Shown: positions 33,320 through 45,929 of the stretch, one piece after another
Numbering within the stretch: position 1 is the first letter of the stretch
Layout: every line of letters starts with the position of its first letter
DNA from: Hymenoscyphus infarciens
Lineage: Eukaryota; Ascomycota; Leotiomycetes; Helotiales; Helotiaceae
Assembly: GCA_001414345.1 (NCBI GenBank)
Contig: LLCB01000116.1
Span: forward strand, 62,001-126,000
Reading direction: 5' to 3'
Length of the DNA: 64,000 bases
Position numbers and translations under genes: made by a program
The notes under the pieces: model-generated
The model's input: only the letters and a program-made list of their open reading frames with translations
The model's database searches: none
Told to the model about the DNA's origin: nothing

Positions 33320-34913
33320 ATCTATTGTCGCGTGCGAAGCCATGTGAAATTTCGATGGGGGAGACCAACATGAGAAGGTTGATTTGAAATGCAAAGTCGA
33401 CCGGTCAATCAATCATGGAGATATCTCGCTATTGCTGTAACACAAAGGAACAATCTGATTGTCGGTGGAGCGGAAAAGGTGGGACGGAGAGCCCTTTTCA
33501 AAAGAATGGGAAAAATCTTGATCCTTTTTGAGCGCCGTGCCGCCACCGCAACGGTCTCTTGCCCTTTTTCCACCAAAGGAACATCCCGTTTCCCGCCGAC
33601 CGATAAATGCGAAGTCGCATCTCTCTCTCCTATTGCTGTGGTGTTGACTGTACATTTTCCACATTTCCACATTTTCGCAATTTCGATGCCATCACCGATG
33701 CCGCATTTCCAAGATCCTGGTCTGTTTTGAAGTATTGAATGGTGACGAGTGTTTGCTTTTCCTGCCTTCTGTATGGCGAGGAGGGCATCTTCGAGGATCC
33801 ATGGATGGATCTCCCGCAAGGGTCCACCTGCTCCTCCACCTTTTTTGGCTGGAGAAAGATGGAGAAGTGGCATGCTATTTACTACTAATTCAGAGGGGGG
33901 AGGGCGGGAGCGGCGTCTTTCAAGGTTTCCCCAGGAGGATGACAGTAACACCATTGAGGAGTCTGGTCTGGTCTGGTCTGGGGAAAGGTTTAGCTTTACA
34001 GTATGAGGCTGCGCTGCCTTGTTCCAGAACTTTGTTATCCTTAGATCCGAAGTCGGAAAATCGGTCAAGTGGCCAAGCCAAGTCTTTGTTCTTTGATCCA
34101 GATCATGATGCAGAGGGTTGACTATTCCAGCAGAGGTTACGAACATGTGCTGCGAGGGACTTATTGCTCAAACGCCCAAGTGGGGGAGATTATGTACCCT
34201 TCGACACGCTTCCAGACTCCTACAGACAGACATTTAAAAGAAGAGGGGCTCGCCAGTCATTGCAACGAAAAGCCTCCTCTTTGAGTGAGCTAGAATTCAT
34301 ACCGCTATTTCAACATGTCAAGATGCTTTCAAATGCTTCTCTGGTTGTCGATTGGTTGCCGGAACCTCCGTTTGAAAATGATGCGCTCATTATTATATAA
34401 AAGGGAGGAACAAGCTCATAAAGCAAGCCCAGGGGTCTGAAGCGTTGTAACGCTTCGATTCGTAATGGAACGAAAATTGCTTGGAATGTTGAGTGAGTAA
34501 ATATTTCCTGCTGACCCCACTTTCCAGCACTTCAACCCTCTGATTCGTCAGCAAGCTAGCTTCATTCCCTGTCTGCATGACCCTGTAAACCCGCTTCTCC
34601 CCATACTTTCTGTTAGCTCCTGCCTCCGATACTTAAGCAAGTGGATGCCCTTTTTAATTCCCTTTGATTTTTAGTTCCCTCCTTCCGTTGGTTGATTTGT
34701 TTGAGTAATCGTATTATGGTGTCTGGAAATTCGCTCCTTCGCTTCCTCGCTCATAGACTTTCAATTTCTGGTCATCACTGATCTTTCTCGTTCTGGTACT
34801 CACTGAGCCCTACCTACTACCAATTAATCACATGCAACCTATACCCTCGTCCTCGTCCTCTCCCTCTCACTCTCACCCTCACCCACGAACAAATCGAAAA
34901 CACACTCGCCGCC

Positions 34914-37900
34914 ATGGCTATTGCCACCATGTCCCACCAAGAGAACGGAAACAATAAACATACTACCCCAGAATCCCAATCGCCCGAATCCCTGGATGCA
35001 GAGTCCAGTACGAAGAAGAGAGGGTCGGTTTCCGCAGGTCTCGACAAAGATGGGAATCCCAAACCTGTGAAAAGAAGAGCCGCGAAAGCATGCCGTGCAT
35101 GTCGATCGAGAAAAGTCCGATGTGATGTGATGCAGCGGTATCATGTATCTGCAGAGGGGGAAGCTACATGTACAAATTGTAACATAGACGGAATCCAATG
35201 CGTCATTGATGAGAGCAAACGCCGAAAGTGAGTGATTAATTTGAGCTCCATCATTGATCTCCAAGACCACCTATTGTGCGAAATATTTCCAGACAATTGT
35301 TGCTGTTAATCGACAAGCTTTGGGAGAATGGAGAAATTAGGTGTCTGATTCTCCTGATCCGTTTCGGCTAATAACTTATGCGCCGGAAATAATGGCCGAA
35401 CTGCTTGCCCTAATTGGGATAGAATTGAAGGTGTTGATGCTAACTTTTACCCAGAAAACTTTTGGCGGAAAACGGCCCTGCACCTGGTGTCACTCCCCTT
35501 CCATATCAAGCTTGGTCGAATGGAGCCATAAATCCATCGGATATTTCGAATCCAGAGGTAGAGAATGGGAATGGAGTTGCCCTGAGCAAGGACATTACAG
35601 AAACGGGGCATGTGCCTCACGCGATTTGTAAGGCTTTCTTGAGGGCACCTGCTATATTGAAAATTGTGTGAAATATCTAGGATGTTTACGAATATCGTCC
35701 AAGAACGTTTAGGAGAATTAGGAAACCGTATTTCTGATTCTCATAAACGTTCTCGGAGAACCTACAATTGTCCTAGAATCGCCAGCTTACCCCAAAGATA
35801 ATTTGCTAATTCCAACTAGATCAAAATGTGAACTCGCAGCTTAAAAGACAGAGCTTCAGTCAACCACAAAAAGACTTGAATAACGACATGAATTCCGATA
35901 TATATCGTCTTCTACAATCCGCATCAGCCGTGGGTGATCTTCGAAGTGCAACAAGGTTGGAGGAGACAGCACTCCTCCCACAGCAACCGATGCAAACGCC
36001 TCCCCAAACGCACAATCTACCGCAAATTCCAATGTTCAAACATCAATTACCAGGATACTTGAAACCGTTACCAGCACGGATGACTTCAGTAGATATTGAT
36101 TATTTATTCGCAAAAGGTGCCTTGTCGATCCCAGATATTAGAATGAGAAATGCTCTGTTACAAAGTTATTTCCAATATGTACACCCATACATGCCACTCC
36201 TCGATACGGCGGAAATTTTGCAAATTATCGACGACGATACGGGGGCGACTGGTAGAATTAGCTTGTTATTATTTCAGGGAATTATGTTTGCCGGAACTGC
36301 ATTTGTGGATATGGAATATTTGAGAGATGCGGGGTTTTCAAATCGGAAAGCTGCGAGAAAGGCATTTTTTCAGAAAGCAAGAGTAGGCGATTATTGTCCC
36401 TCCCCATCTCGGTAAATGCTAATAACTTCAGGTACTTTATGATTTCGATTACGAAGTAGATCGTGTCGCGCTCGTTCAATCACTTCTCCTAATGACTTAT
36501 TGGTACGAAACGCCGGACGACCAAAAAGATACTTGGCATTGGATGGGGGTCGCCATTTCATTGGCTCACACTATCGGTTTACATCGCGATCCTGAAACTT
36601 CGAATATGGACGAATCGAGGAAAAAGCTTTGGAAAAGAATATGGTGGTCATGCTTCATGCGTGATCGATTGGTTGCATTGGGAATGAGAAGACCCACACG
36701 AGTGAAGGACGAGGATTACGACGTACCGATGTTGACAGAATCCGATTTCGAGACCAAGATACTCCCAATGAGTAATTCCATCATTCCACTGGAATGTACT
36801 TTAATTCGGGATAAAGATGGACAACGAGAATTAGCACAGATGTGTATCGCCAAGGCCAAGCTCTGTTTATGTATCAGTCACGTTTTGAGCGCGCAGTACT
36901 CGGTTCTCATCAAACATCAAGGTATGCAAGGCCAAGAAGGTAGCACTCGTTCTAGCGTCATGCTCTTTCCCAAGAAGCTTGACCAAACGGATGAAGTCAG
37001 ACGATGCGATGTTGAGCTTAACGAATGGATTTCTTCTCTGCCGGAAGCATGTCAATATTCGACTACCAGACCTCTAACCCGTAGCGCACAAACACTATTC
37101 CTTCAACGATCGCTTCTACACATGATCTATTATACGACTCTTTCCGCCCTTCATCGCCCGCAGGTACTTCCTGCTGAGGCTCCAAAACAATCTCAATCAG
37201 ACACGACGTCACGGGAACTCCAGGATATTTCACGAAAAAGTGTACGAGAGGCTTCAGGGGAAATTACGAAAATATGTCGAAACCTTCACACGTTGAACCT
37301 TGACAGATTCCTTCCTACCACCGGTGTTACTGTACTTTTGCCTGCCATCATTATCCACCTTCTTGATATAAAATCCTGTAACGATGAGGCGAGACAGGCT
37401 TCCATGGATGGATTTTGTCTTTGCATGCGAGTTCTCGAACGCTTGAGAGATAATTATGCGAGCGCAGATTTCGCTACACAATTTTTAGAAGCCGCAATGA
37501 GGAAAGCGGATGTTGGAGTCGGGTTCACGTCAGAACTTGAAAAGAGGATGGCACAGGAGAGATCTCGGGAAGTATCGAGGAGAAGTAACGCTCAACACGC
37601 TGCAGCTATGGCTCTCCGACATGGTGCAAATACGAATGGACACTCGAATCGAACGAACGGTATGAATGCCCGGGAAAGCCCTCCTACAAGAAGCTTGTCA
37701 CAAAATCACGGTGGTTCACCAATGTCAACAAGTTCGAATCTTGGAACGCCAGGTCGGGAAGCAAGAGCTCAGGTCCATGGTTCGATATCGTCTGACTTCG
37801 CCGTATCTCCTGGAAATATGCAGCATGAAACTGGATATCAACCTTCCCCACCTATGTCTATGAATGGAAGTCACCACTTCCCTTCTGCCACCACGAATGG

Positions 37901-38315
37901 AACGAGTCGGATGAATCACCAAGGATCAGGATTTGAGTTCCCGCACCCTACCAATTTCGGGATGCAACAAGATGTAGATCTAAACGACTTTCTCAACTTC
38001 GAAAACCCAAGTGGTGATGGAGTTATGGAAGGTTTTGGAGGTCTAGAAGGACTCGGTGGGTTGGAGGGCATGGAGGGTTTAAGTGGATTGGGGAGTTGGG
38101 ATGGGAGTTTACCGCAACAGGGGGAATTCGATAGCCATGGATGGGTGGGGAATGGAACTTCTTCTTGGGGGAGGAATGCGATGAACGGGAATGGGAATGG
38201 GAATGGGCTTCGTGATAATGAGGGACTTGTAGAGACGGTGGAGGTTGGCGGGGAGGGGACTACCTTTTATACTACGCCCCCCGGGGGGATAGAGGAGGGG
38301 ATGGTTGAGAGATAG
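34914..38315 (+). CDS. Zn(II)2Cys6 transcription factor, CTF1-beta/FarB-like
   Basis: A four-exon model: 34914-35227, 35455-35627, 35820-36382 and 36432-38315, about 977 residues. The Zn cluster is RRAAKACRACRSRKVRCD, then a loop of about 15 residues, then CTNCNIDGIQC. The loop between the third and fourth cysteines is longer than the usual 5-9 residues. The middle holds a fungal transcription factor homology domain, including MTYWYETPDDQKDTWHWMG and HTIGLHRDPETSNMDESRKK. This is the wording of the cutinase factor CTF1-beta/FarB group, which controls fatty-acid use and cutinase genes (family knowledge). The C terminus is Asn/Gly/Ser-rich with an acidic NDFLNFENPSGDG stretch that could be an activation region. 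Introns 1 and 2 (227 and 192 bases) are long for this window. A possible micro-exon (about 35293-35340) lies in intron 1. Confidence 0.85.
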
Positions 38316-38736
38316 AGATGAAGATGAAGGGGGTAGAGTGTGGGGTGTCGGGGATTGTAGATTGTAGATTGTATATTTTGGTGGTGAGGCTTTTTTTTTT
38401 ACTTTTTAGATTGGTTGGTTGGTTTTCTGCTGGCTACGGCCTTTTTTTTTTTTGAGGGCGTTTCTTAGGGAGGATTGATGGGATGGGATGGGATTGGATG
38501 ATATGGATATGGTTATAGGCTATGGGCTTATTAGGAATGGAATATAGGATACGGGAAATGGGATACGGGATACGGGATACGAGAATTGAGGAAAGAAAGT
38601 GTTATGAAATGAAGCACTTTTTGAGTTTGATACCACGTTCGCTTTTTTTTGTTTTGTTTTTTCAGTAGAGTGGGAGTGAAAGAGTGAGAGAGTGGGAGAG
38701 TGTGGGAGAGTGAGAGTGTGGGAGTGAAAGATAGGG
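38316..38736. other. Gene-tail region with simple-sequence drift
   Basis: The 3' region of the Zn cluster gene contains T runs near 38390 and 38441, GGGATAC repeats at about 38555-38580, and GAGAGTGGGAGTG-type purine-rich repeats at 38670-38725. No gene. Confidence 0.5.
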
Positions 38737-39121
38737 GTGAATGAATTGAGTGAATTGAATGAATTGAGTGAATTGAATGAATTGAGTGAATTGAATGAAT
38801 TGAGTGAATTGAATGGATTGAGTGAATTGAATGAATTGAATGAATTGAATGAATTGAATGAATTGAATGAATTGAATGAATTGAATGAATTGAATGAATT
38901 GAATGAATTGAATGAATTGAATTAATTAATTAAAAGAGTGAATTGAATGAATTGAATGAATTGAATGAATTGAATGAATTGAATGAATTGAGTGAATTGA
39001 ATGAATTGAATGAATTGAATGAATTGAATGAATTGAATGAATTGAGTGAATTGAGTGAATTGAGTGAATTGAGTGAATTGAGTGAATTGAGTGAATTGAA
39101 TGAATTGAATAAATTGAATGA
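38737..39121 (+). repeat. Minisatellite, 9-bp unit GAATTGAAT/GAATTGAGT, about 42 copies
   Basis: Nearly uninterrupted tandem array, broken once at about 38920-38937 by AATTAATTAATTAAAAGAG. The two unit variants (GAAT and GAGT ends) are patterned: alternating at first, then a GAAT run, then a GAGT run near 39040-39100. Because 9 is divisible by three and the unit has no stop in several frames, open frames appear on both strands (Asn-Glu-Leu on plus; Ile-Gln-Phe and Asn-Ser-Phe on minus). These are very probably not genes. Confidence 0.95.
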
Positions 39122-39191
39122 ATCCAATCAAGGAAAGAGAATTGAAGTTGGAAGTTGAAAGTCTAAAGTGAATTAATTATAGCTTACCTAC

Positions 39192-39439
39192 CACCAGGGG
39201 GTATCAGAACTCGTAGGCCAGCGATTTCCTACTAACGAGTAAATTATATACTAAGAATACTATAAAGAACAATATTAAAAAAAATAAACTAGGTAGGCCG
39301 AGAGATTAGAGTATATTCAAGAACACTATTACTTTAGAGTTCTAATAACAAGTTATAGTGTTAAGGAAAGTAAGTTATAACTTGTTGATTTTTAGTAGGC
39401 TTTTGGTGACTAGCTTACGAGTTCGGACACCCCCTGGTG
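39192..39439 (+). mobile_element. 248-bp MITE, copy 1
   Basis: Ends are inverted repeats: the left begins CACCAGGGGGTATCAGAACT and the reverse complement of the right begins CACCAGGGGGTGTCCGAACT. The flank TACCTAC occurs on both sides (39185-39191 and 39440-39446). Given the second copy, only the first 3 bp may be true duplication. The second copy lies at 61911-62150 in inverse orientation. No coding capacity. Confidence 0.85.
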
Positions 39440-39446
39440 TACCTAC

Positions 39447-39640
39447 TTATTTATCTACCTACCTACCTACTATGTACTATGTACTATGTACCATGCACTA
39501 TGTACCATGTACCATGCACTATGTACCATGCAGGCTGGGGGGGAGAGGAGGGGAAGGAAGGAAGGAAGGAAGGAAGGAATCCGTGAGTCCGTGAACCGTG
39601 AGTCCGTAAAGATAGAATAGGATAGGATAGGATAGGATAT
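39447..39640 (+). repeat. Cluster of microsatellites
   Basis: In order: TACC repeats (about 39450-39471), TATGTACTA/TATGTACCA-type repeats (39471-39530), a GGAA array (39551-39580), GTGAGTCC pieces and a GATAG array (39613-39640). They mark the border between the gene island and the RIP block. Confidence 0.8.
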
Positions 39641-39843
39641 AATATAATAGTAAAAATAAAAATAAAAAAACAAATCCGTATTTACTAGTTAGAATTCAAA
39701 CTTCTATTTAAATAAGAGTTAGAACTTTTATATATTAAAAATCTTAGTTAACTTTATTTAATAAAAGTTAACTTTAGAGTCTATTTAGCTTATATATATC
39801 TAGGATATATACTACTAAAAAAAACATAAGATAATATATAGAG

Positions 39844-40164
39844 TATAATAGTCTACTATCTTATATAGCCGAGATTATATAGTATATACTATATATATAA
39901 GGTTTTAGTAGTTATTATTTTATATTATCTAATTTAGAAAAGTTTTAGGTTTAGCTTTTAAATAGCTTTTAGATTTTTTTATATTATCTAACTCTCTTTT
40001 ATATTATCTAAATCTCTTATATATAGCTATCTACTCTTCTAGAGTTAGAAAAGGCTTAATTTAGTCTTTTCTTTTATATTAGTATCTAGTCTTTATATAT
40101 GTTATTCTATTAAATTTACTTCAATATATCTCTTTAACAGTAGTATATATTTTATACTATTATA
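39844..40164 (+). repeat. 5' LTR of the outermost element (about 321 bp)
   Basis: Starts TATAATAGTCTACTATC and ends TATACTATTATA. It aligns with 58585-58885 throughout, including ATTTAGAAAAGTTTTAGGTT near 39933. It is related to, but distinct from, the LTRs of the two inner elements, sharing only the terminal TATAATAG..CTATTATA. Confidence 0.75.
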
Positions 40165-41340
40165 TAAAAAGACTAAATTCGACTTTGCTAGAGATAGTCT
40201 ACTATAATCTCGTACTTAAGTACGTCGGCGTATCTAGTTTAAATTCGAATTAGTATATACTTATATTAGTTTAGACTAGATTTAGATTAGTTATAACGAC
40301 TTCTTAAATAGCTACGATTCTAGAGACCTTATAAATAGCTAGTAATACTAGAGTTTAGTCTCTATTAGTTTAGCTAGTATAATTATATTCTTAATATATT
40401 AAAAAGATTAGAATATACTAAGTGTTCTTAAGAATTCTAATAACTCTCTTAGTATAAGTAATACTATATTAGGTTTAGACTAGTTAATAAAAATAAAATA
40501 CTTTATTATAAAGATATCTAAATCTATCTCTTTACTTCTTCTAAACCGATATCTAGAAGATATTAAATTTTAGAGTAACTTTAGATTACTCTAAACTAGC
40601 TCTATCTCTTAAAAGTATTAAGTAACTCCTTTCTAGAGAAATCTCTCTTTCTAAAAGATAACTCTTTAAACTCTTTTTAAATTATATCTATATACTAAGA
40701 CTTAAAAGGTTTTAAATAAATAATAAAGATAAGTAAGACTTTTTAAATATAGACGAGATATAGAGTATAGTTTAAGCTATAGAGGCTAAAAACTAAGAAA
40801 GTAAGAATAAGATTACTAAGTTAGAGGCTATAATAGAAGTTATTTATAGATACTTATTAAGTAAGAAATATACTCTAACTCTCTTCTTTCTTACTATCTC
40901 TTATACTAGATCCTTTTTAGTAAAGAAACACTACTACTTCTAATATCTTCTAACTAAATATCTAACTCAGTTCTAAAAATATTATAAAGACTCTCTAACT
41001 CTAATATAAAAGTAAGATTACTAAAAAGATTAAACCTTTAGATAATAGGATTTTACTTAGCTACTAATAATAGAAGATATTAGTATATAATAGTCTTCTT
41101 ATAAATACTAACTACTACGGTTTATCGCTAATCTAAAAAGCTCTTATCTAGAGTATAATAACTAGACTAGCTAGAATCTATCTTAAGCTCTAGTACTAGT
41201 CGGTTTAGAATACTTTTAAAGATTAAGAAGATATAACTAAGCTTTTAGACTCTTACTTCTTAATTAGCTATAAAATAGAGAATACTTATAATACTTTTAG
41301 AGCTTTATAAATAGAATAAGATAATATTAAAGAAACTTTT

Positions 41341-41718
41341 TATAATAGCACGCTATCTTGAATTGTCAGTATTCGTAGAACTGCCGATACCTCTATAACT
41401 GCTGATACCTCTACGACTTATTAGATAGAAGGTGCTAAAGAGAGTAAGAATTAGATATTATATATTTTGTTTTAAGGTCTTATATATTTAGCTTTAAAGC
41501 TCTTATTATTTTAGTAGCTATATTAAGAAGGACTCGGTTATTATTCTTATTAAGACTTAGTAGTCTCTAACCTCTTATATATAGATGTTTATACTCGGTA
41601 TAGAAGAAGGATAGTTATTATTTTCTTCTATATTAGTACTTAGTATTTATATATATTATTCAATTATATATACTCTTATATACCTCTACTATAGTTATAT
41701 ATATTTTATACTATTATA
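41341..41718 (+). repeat. 5' LTR of the middle element (378 bp)
   Basis: Starts TATAATAGCACGCTATC and ends ATACTATTATA, from presumed TG..CA ends changed to TA by RIP. Partner LTR at 56814-57191. Confidence 0.9.
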
Positions 41719-42289
41719 TAAAAATAATAACTCTTCCTTACTAATAATAGCTTTAATAATATCTCTTTTAAGCTTATTACTACTCTTTATTTAGAAGTTG
41801 ATTTACCTTTGATTTATAATATTATAATAGCATTCTTATATAGCTAAGTAATTAGAGACTACCTAGATAGCTAGTAATACTAGAGTTTAGTATCTATATA
41901 GATAGCTAGTAAAAATCGTATTATAGATACGTTAAGAGATTAGAATACGCTAAGTGTTCTTAAGAGTCCTAATAACTCTAGATTTAGTAAATAAGTTAAC
42001 TTATAATAGTTATCTAGAAGGCTTCTAAATCTAATCTTACCCCTCTCTCTCTTTTAATTTAATATTTAATATATTAGAATCTAAAGCGACCTTAGGTCTT
42101 TTCTAAGCTCTACTCTTAAGTGTAGAGCCCCTCTTTAGAGAATAAAGTCAAGCTTTTATAGAAAGGTCTTTAACTTAGTACTATACTTTTAAGAATACTA
42201 AGAAGTTTAAGAATAATAAAAGTAAAAGCTTAGTACTTAAAAGCTAGAGAGATTAATAGGACTTCTCTAATATAGACGAGATATAGAGT

Positions 42290-44746
42290 ATAATCTAAGC
42301 TATAGAGGCTAAGAATTAAGAAAAAGAATAGAGAATTTTAGAGTAAGATAATTAGATTACTTAATTATTAGACCTAGTATAGTAAATTAGTTAATAACTA
42401 CTAAATAATAACTAAAGTCTAAGTCTTATCTAATCTATATAAATACCTTCTTTAGTCTCTTTAAACTATTATCTTAGACAAGACCTTACTTTTAATATTC
42501 CTTTCTTATAATAACCTACTCTATACTTATAACTTAAAAGTACTCTAAAAGCTCTTTAACCTATTAAAAGTAAGATTATAGAAAAAATTAAACTTTTAGA
42601 TAATAGTATTTTACCTATATATAAGTAATAGAGAATATTAATACGTAATCGACTCTATATAAACGTTAACTATTATTAAACGCTTTTAACTTATAAAGCT
42701 CTTATTTAAAGGATAATAATAAAACTTACTTAGAACTACTTAGAGCTCTAATATAAGTCTAATATAAGTAAAATAGTATTTAAAGATTATAAAGAAATGA
42801 TTAAACTTCTTAATATCTACTATCTAACTAGTTATAAGAAGGAGGATGCTTAAAACGCCTTTTAGTCTCTTTAGATAAGATAGAAGGGTTATATAAGAGA
42901 AAGTTTTATAGAATTTAAAAGTTACTTTTTAAGTATAGTAATACTTAGAGAAGTATCTAAGTAAGATAAGTTCTACTATATATAAGATAAGCTTACGCTT
43001 TAGCTCTAAACTTAATTAGTTAATAGTAAGAGATACTAGAATACTAACTTTAATAAGATAGTAAGAGACCTATTATTTATAGATAAGAAATAGCGCTATA
43101 ATACTAAGTTATATATAACTAGTATAATAAGTACTAAAAAACCTATTATAATAAGCTCGTTATACTAAAAGCCTAATACTAACTAATTCTTATCTAGTTT
43201 CTTAATAAAACTCTTACCTCTTTTATATAGACTTTATTCTATTTCTTAAAGAACTTCTTAAACTCCTAGGCCCTCTTTTATTAGCGAAAGATTAAAGACT
43301 TTAATACCTTTATTTATAGACTAATTCTTTACTAGTATAAAGTATTATAATTATAAAAAACCTAGGTATATTAAGCTTAACTATCCTAATCTACCTAGTA
43401 TTAATAAAATAGATAATTAACTTAAAGAAGAATAACTACTTAAAAAGTACTCTAACTCTAACCTAAGTTAGAAGGAAAACGAAGAGGCCTAGGTAAAGAT
43501 ACCTTCTTAGACTTATATAAATATAATCTAGTTAGACTTAACCTTTCTAAACTTATAAGAGGAAAACAGTTCCTTATAAATACTATACTTAGTATATAAA
43601 GATATAGTATTAAAATATAAGCTTTAGTAGATATAGGAGTAAATAGGTATCTGTTTTTAAATCGACTCTTAGCTCTTTAATTATTAAAAGTAGAAAGTTT
43701 ATAGATCTAGAAACTACCTTATTCTATATTTATTTATAGATATAATAATAGTACTAAAAGCTAAGTAAATTAGTTTATATAACTATATCTAAATATAGAT
43801 AAGCGTTATATCTATAACTACCCCTTTATTATCCTAGACCTTAGATAGTAAGACCTAATTATTAGTAATAAGTAATTAAACTATTTTAAAGTTCTCCTTA
43901 ACCTCTTAAAGAACTAGATTACTTAGCTAGCTAATAACTCTCTAACTCTCTACTATAGTAAGGAAATTTTACTCTTACTTTCTAGCTAGAACTAGAAACC
44001 TATTTTAAACTACTAGTTAGATATAAATTAAAGGGAATATATAATCTATTAATAAGAAAGATATAAAAAGAGTAGACTTATAAATATAGCTAAGTTATTA
44101 CTCCTATTTATAATAATACCTTCTAAAAATTTAATATCTAACTCTAGTTTAAAGCCTCTATAACCTACTAGTATAGTCTTAAAAGGTTAGACTCTATACT
44201 CTTTTATCTATGAAATTAGTATAAATACTATATACTTTAATATAAAATAACTTAATTTAGAATTTTATATAATAAGTATTTATAAGCTAGATTAGATTAT
44301 TAATAAAAGATTAGCCTCTTTCTAAAATAATAATAAGATAAGAGCTCTAATATAGGCTTAACTTCTAAAATATTACTTATCTTATAAAGACGTGTTCTTA
44401 AAAGTAGTATCTAATAAGCTCTCTTCTTACTATAAATATAACTATAAGATTACTTTAAATAAGCTACTTTTTAACTCCTTTTCGCCTTTATATTAATAGT
44501 TAATTATAGAGCTTAAAGCTATAAAGGAGTATTTTATAAAGAACTTAGATAAAGGGTTTATTATTAATAGTAATAGCTCTTTTGCCTCTCTAGTACTCTT
44601 TATTAAAAAGGCTAATAGTAATAAGTTATAGTTTTATATTAATTATAGAAAGCTTAATACTCTAACTTAAAATAATCTATACTTAATCCCTTATATTAAT
44701 AAGCTCTTTTCTAAGATAAGAATAGCTAAAATCTTTATTAAATTAG
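42290..44746 (+). pseudogene. gag-protease-RT (5' part) of the middle element
   Basis: gag-like sequence runs to about 43390 and ends in a zinc knuckle whose Cys and His codons are now Tyr (reads YYNYKKPRYIKLNY at 43343-43384, fitting C-x2-C-x4-H-x4-C). The protease active site reads VDIGVN at about 43627-43644 (family VDTGAN; ACA-to-ATA and GCA-to-GTA fit RIP). RT begins before 44620 and includes the FYINYRKLN block (44631-44660; family FCVDYRKLN). The frame is cut after AKIFIKL at 44746 by the inner element. Many TAA/TAG codons replace Gln and Trp codons. Non-functional. Confidence 0.85.
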
Positions 44747-45192
44747 TATAATAGCACGAAATACATATAACTATAGTAGAGGCATATAAGAGTGTATATA
44801 GTAGAATGACGTATATAGATACTAGGCACTAATATAGAAGAAAATAATAACTATCCCTCTACTATATTAAACATAAACGTCTATATATAAGAAGGTTAGA
44901 AGCTTTTAAGTTCTAATAATAATAATAACCGAGCTCTACTTAATATAGCTAATACTAAATAATAAGAGCTGAAAAGCTAAATATATAACCTCTAAATCTT
45001 AATCCCTTCTATATATAAATGTCGGATATTAATACCTTTAGTACTTCGCTTATATAAGTATCAGTTATTCGTAATCTCAGCCTTAGAGGTATTAGAGGTA
45101 TTAGCACTGCTTAGAGGTATTAGTAGTTTTACAAATGCTAATAATTTAGAATAGTACTATTATATAATAATCTAAGATAGTATACTATTATA
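44747..45192 (-). repeat. LTR of the inner element (3' LTR, 446 bp)
   Basis: Starts TATAATAGCACGAAATAC and ends ATACTATTATA on the plus strand. Since gag-pol is on the minus strand, this is the downstream LTR. CCTCCTTTAAAAAGAC just inside it is the complement of the purine tract. Confidence 0.92.
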
Positions 45193-45929
45193 TCTCCCCT
45201 CCTTTAAAAAGACTTGTCTTAAGTCTTTAGTTAGCGATTAGTATAGTATTAGGTTAATTAGAGTATTATTTATCTTTTTATTATAAAGAATATAACTTAT
45301 CTTACTATTATAGTATCTAGTAGTTAAAATAGAGTCAGTAGCTAGTAGTATTATTATTTAAGAGCTAATCGCTCTTTGTTTACTACTATATACTATATAA
45401 TAATAAGATACGAACAGAAGAGAAGCTAATAATTAGCTAGTAGGTAGAAAGTAGTATACTACTATAGAGTTATCGTATTCTTACTATTATTATATATTAT
45501 AGTAGTAATTATTAAGTAATAAATAACAATCGTAAAGCAATAGCTATTATTATAAGTAGTATATTAGTAGACGACTTTTCCTCGATTCTAACTTCTCTTC
45601 TTCTTTTCTTTTCATCTAAATAATAATAAACAGTAAGAATACCTTCTAATCAAGTATATCCTTATATACTAACTTATCTCCTAGAATATATATATTATAT
45701 ATACACATATATAAAAGTAAGTTCTTCTCTCCTTAATCAGACCTAATTTAGAGCTAATCTAATATAGTAAAATACCTCTTCTATATCCTCCTAGTATACT
45801 TCCAGCTACCTACTAAGTCTACTACGTTTAGTACCTTTAGATAAAATCTCAGAATAGAGATCACATATACGCTTTTAAGAAGCCGAAGTCGAAGAAGTAT
45901 AAGTACTATATAGAGTAGAATACTATATA
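45193..45929. other. Inner element, region between its 3' LTR and the antisense ORF
   Basis: Reverse complement of about 56100-56813 in the middle element. It includes AT microsatellite (TATATATTATATATACACAT near 45697) and TTCTTCTTC-like stretches. No coding frame recognised. Confidence 0.5.

Larger units (their letters stand above)
31827..34913. other. Long 3.1-kb intergenic region
   Basis: From 31827 to 32200 the sequence is ordinary, with repeats of AGTAAGCCATGAG type around 32080-32185. From 32200 to 32830 it is AT-rich and RIP-like. From 32850 to 34913 it has ordinary composition, with overlapping open frames on both strands (for example minus 33409-34146, 245 codons) but no domains. 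I take this as the extended promoter and leader of the Zn cluster gene. The last 80 bases before 34914 are a CTC-rich pyrimidine tract. Confidence 0.4.

Noticed and set aside
33409..34146. 245-codon minus-strand frame upstream of the Zn cluster gene
   Set aside because: It overlaps several other open frames on both strands, has no domain and shows low-complexity composition. Not supported as a gene.
38737..39158. Open frames encoding Asn-Glu-Leu repeats (plus) and Phe/Ile/Gln or Asn/Ser/Phe repeats (minus)
   Set aside because: They are by-products of a 9-bp tandem repeat free of stops in several frames, with no gene context.
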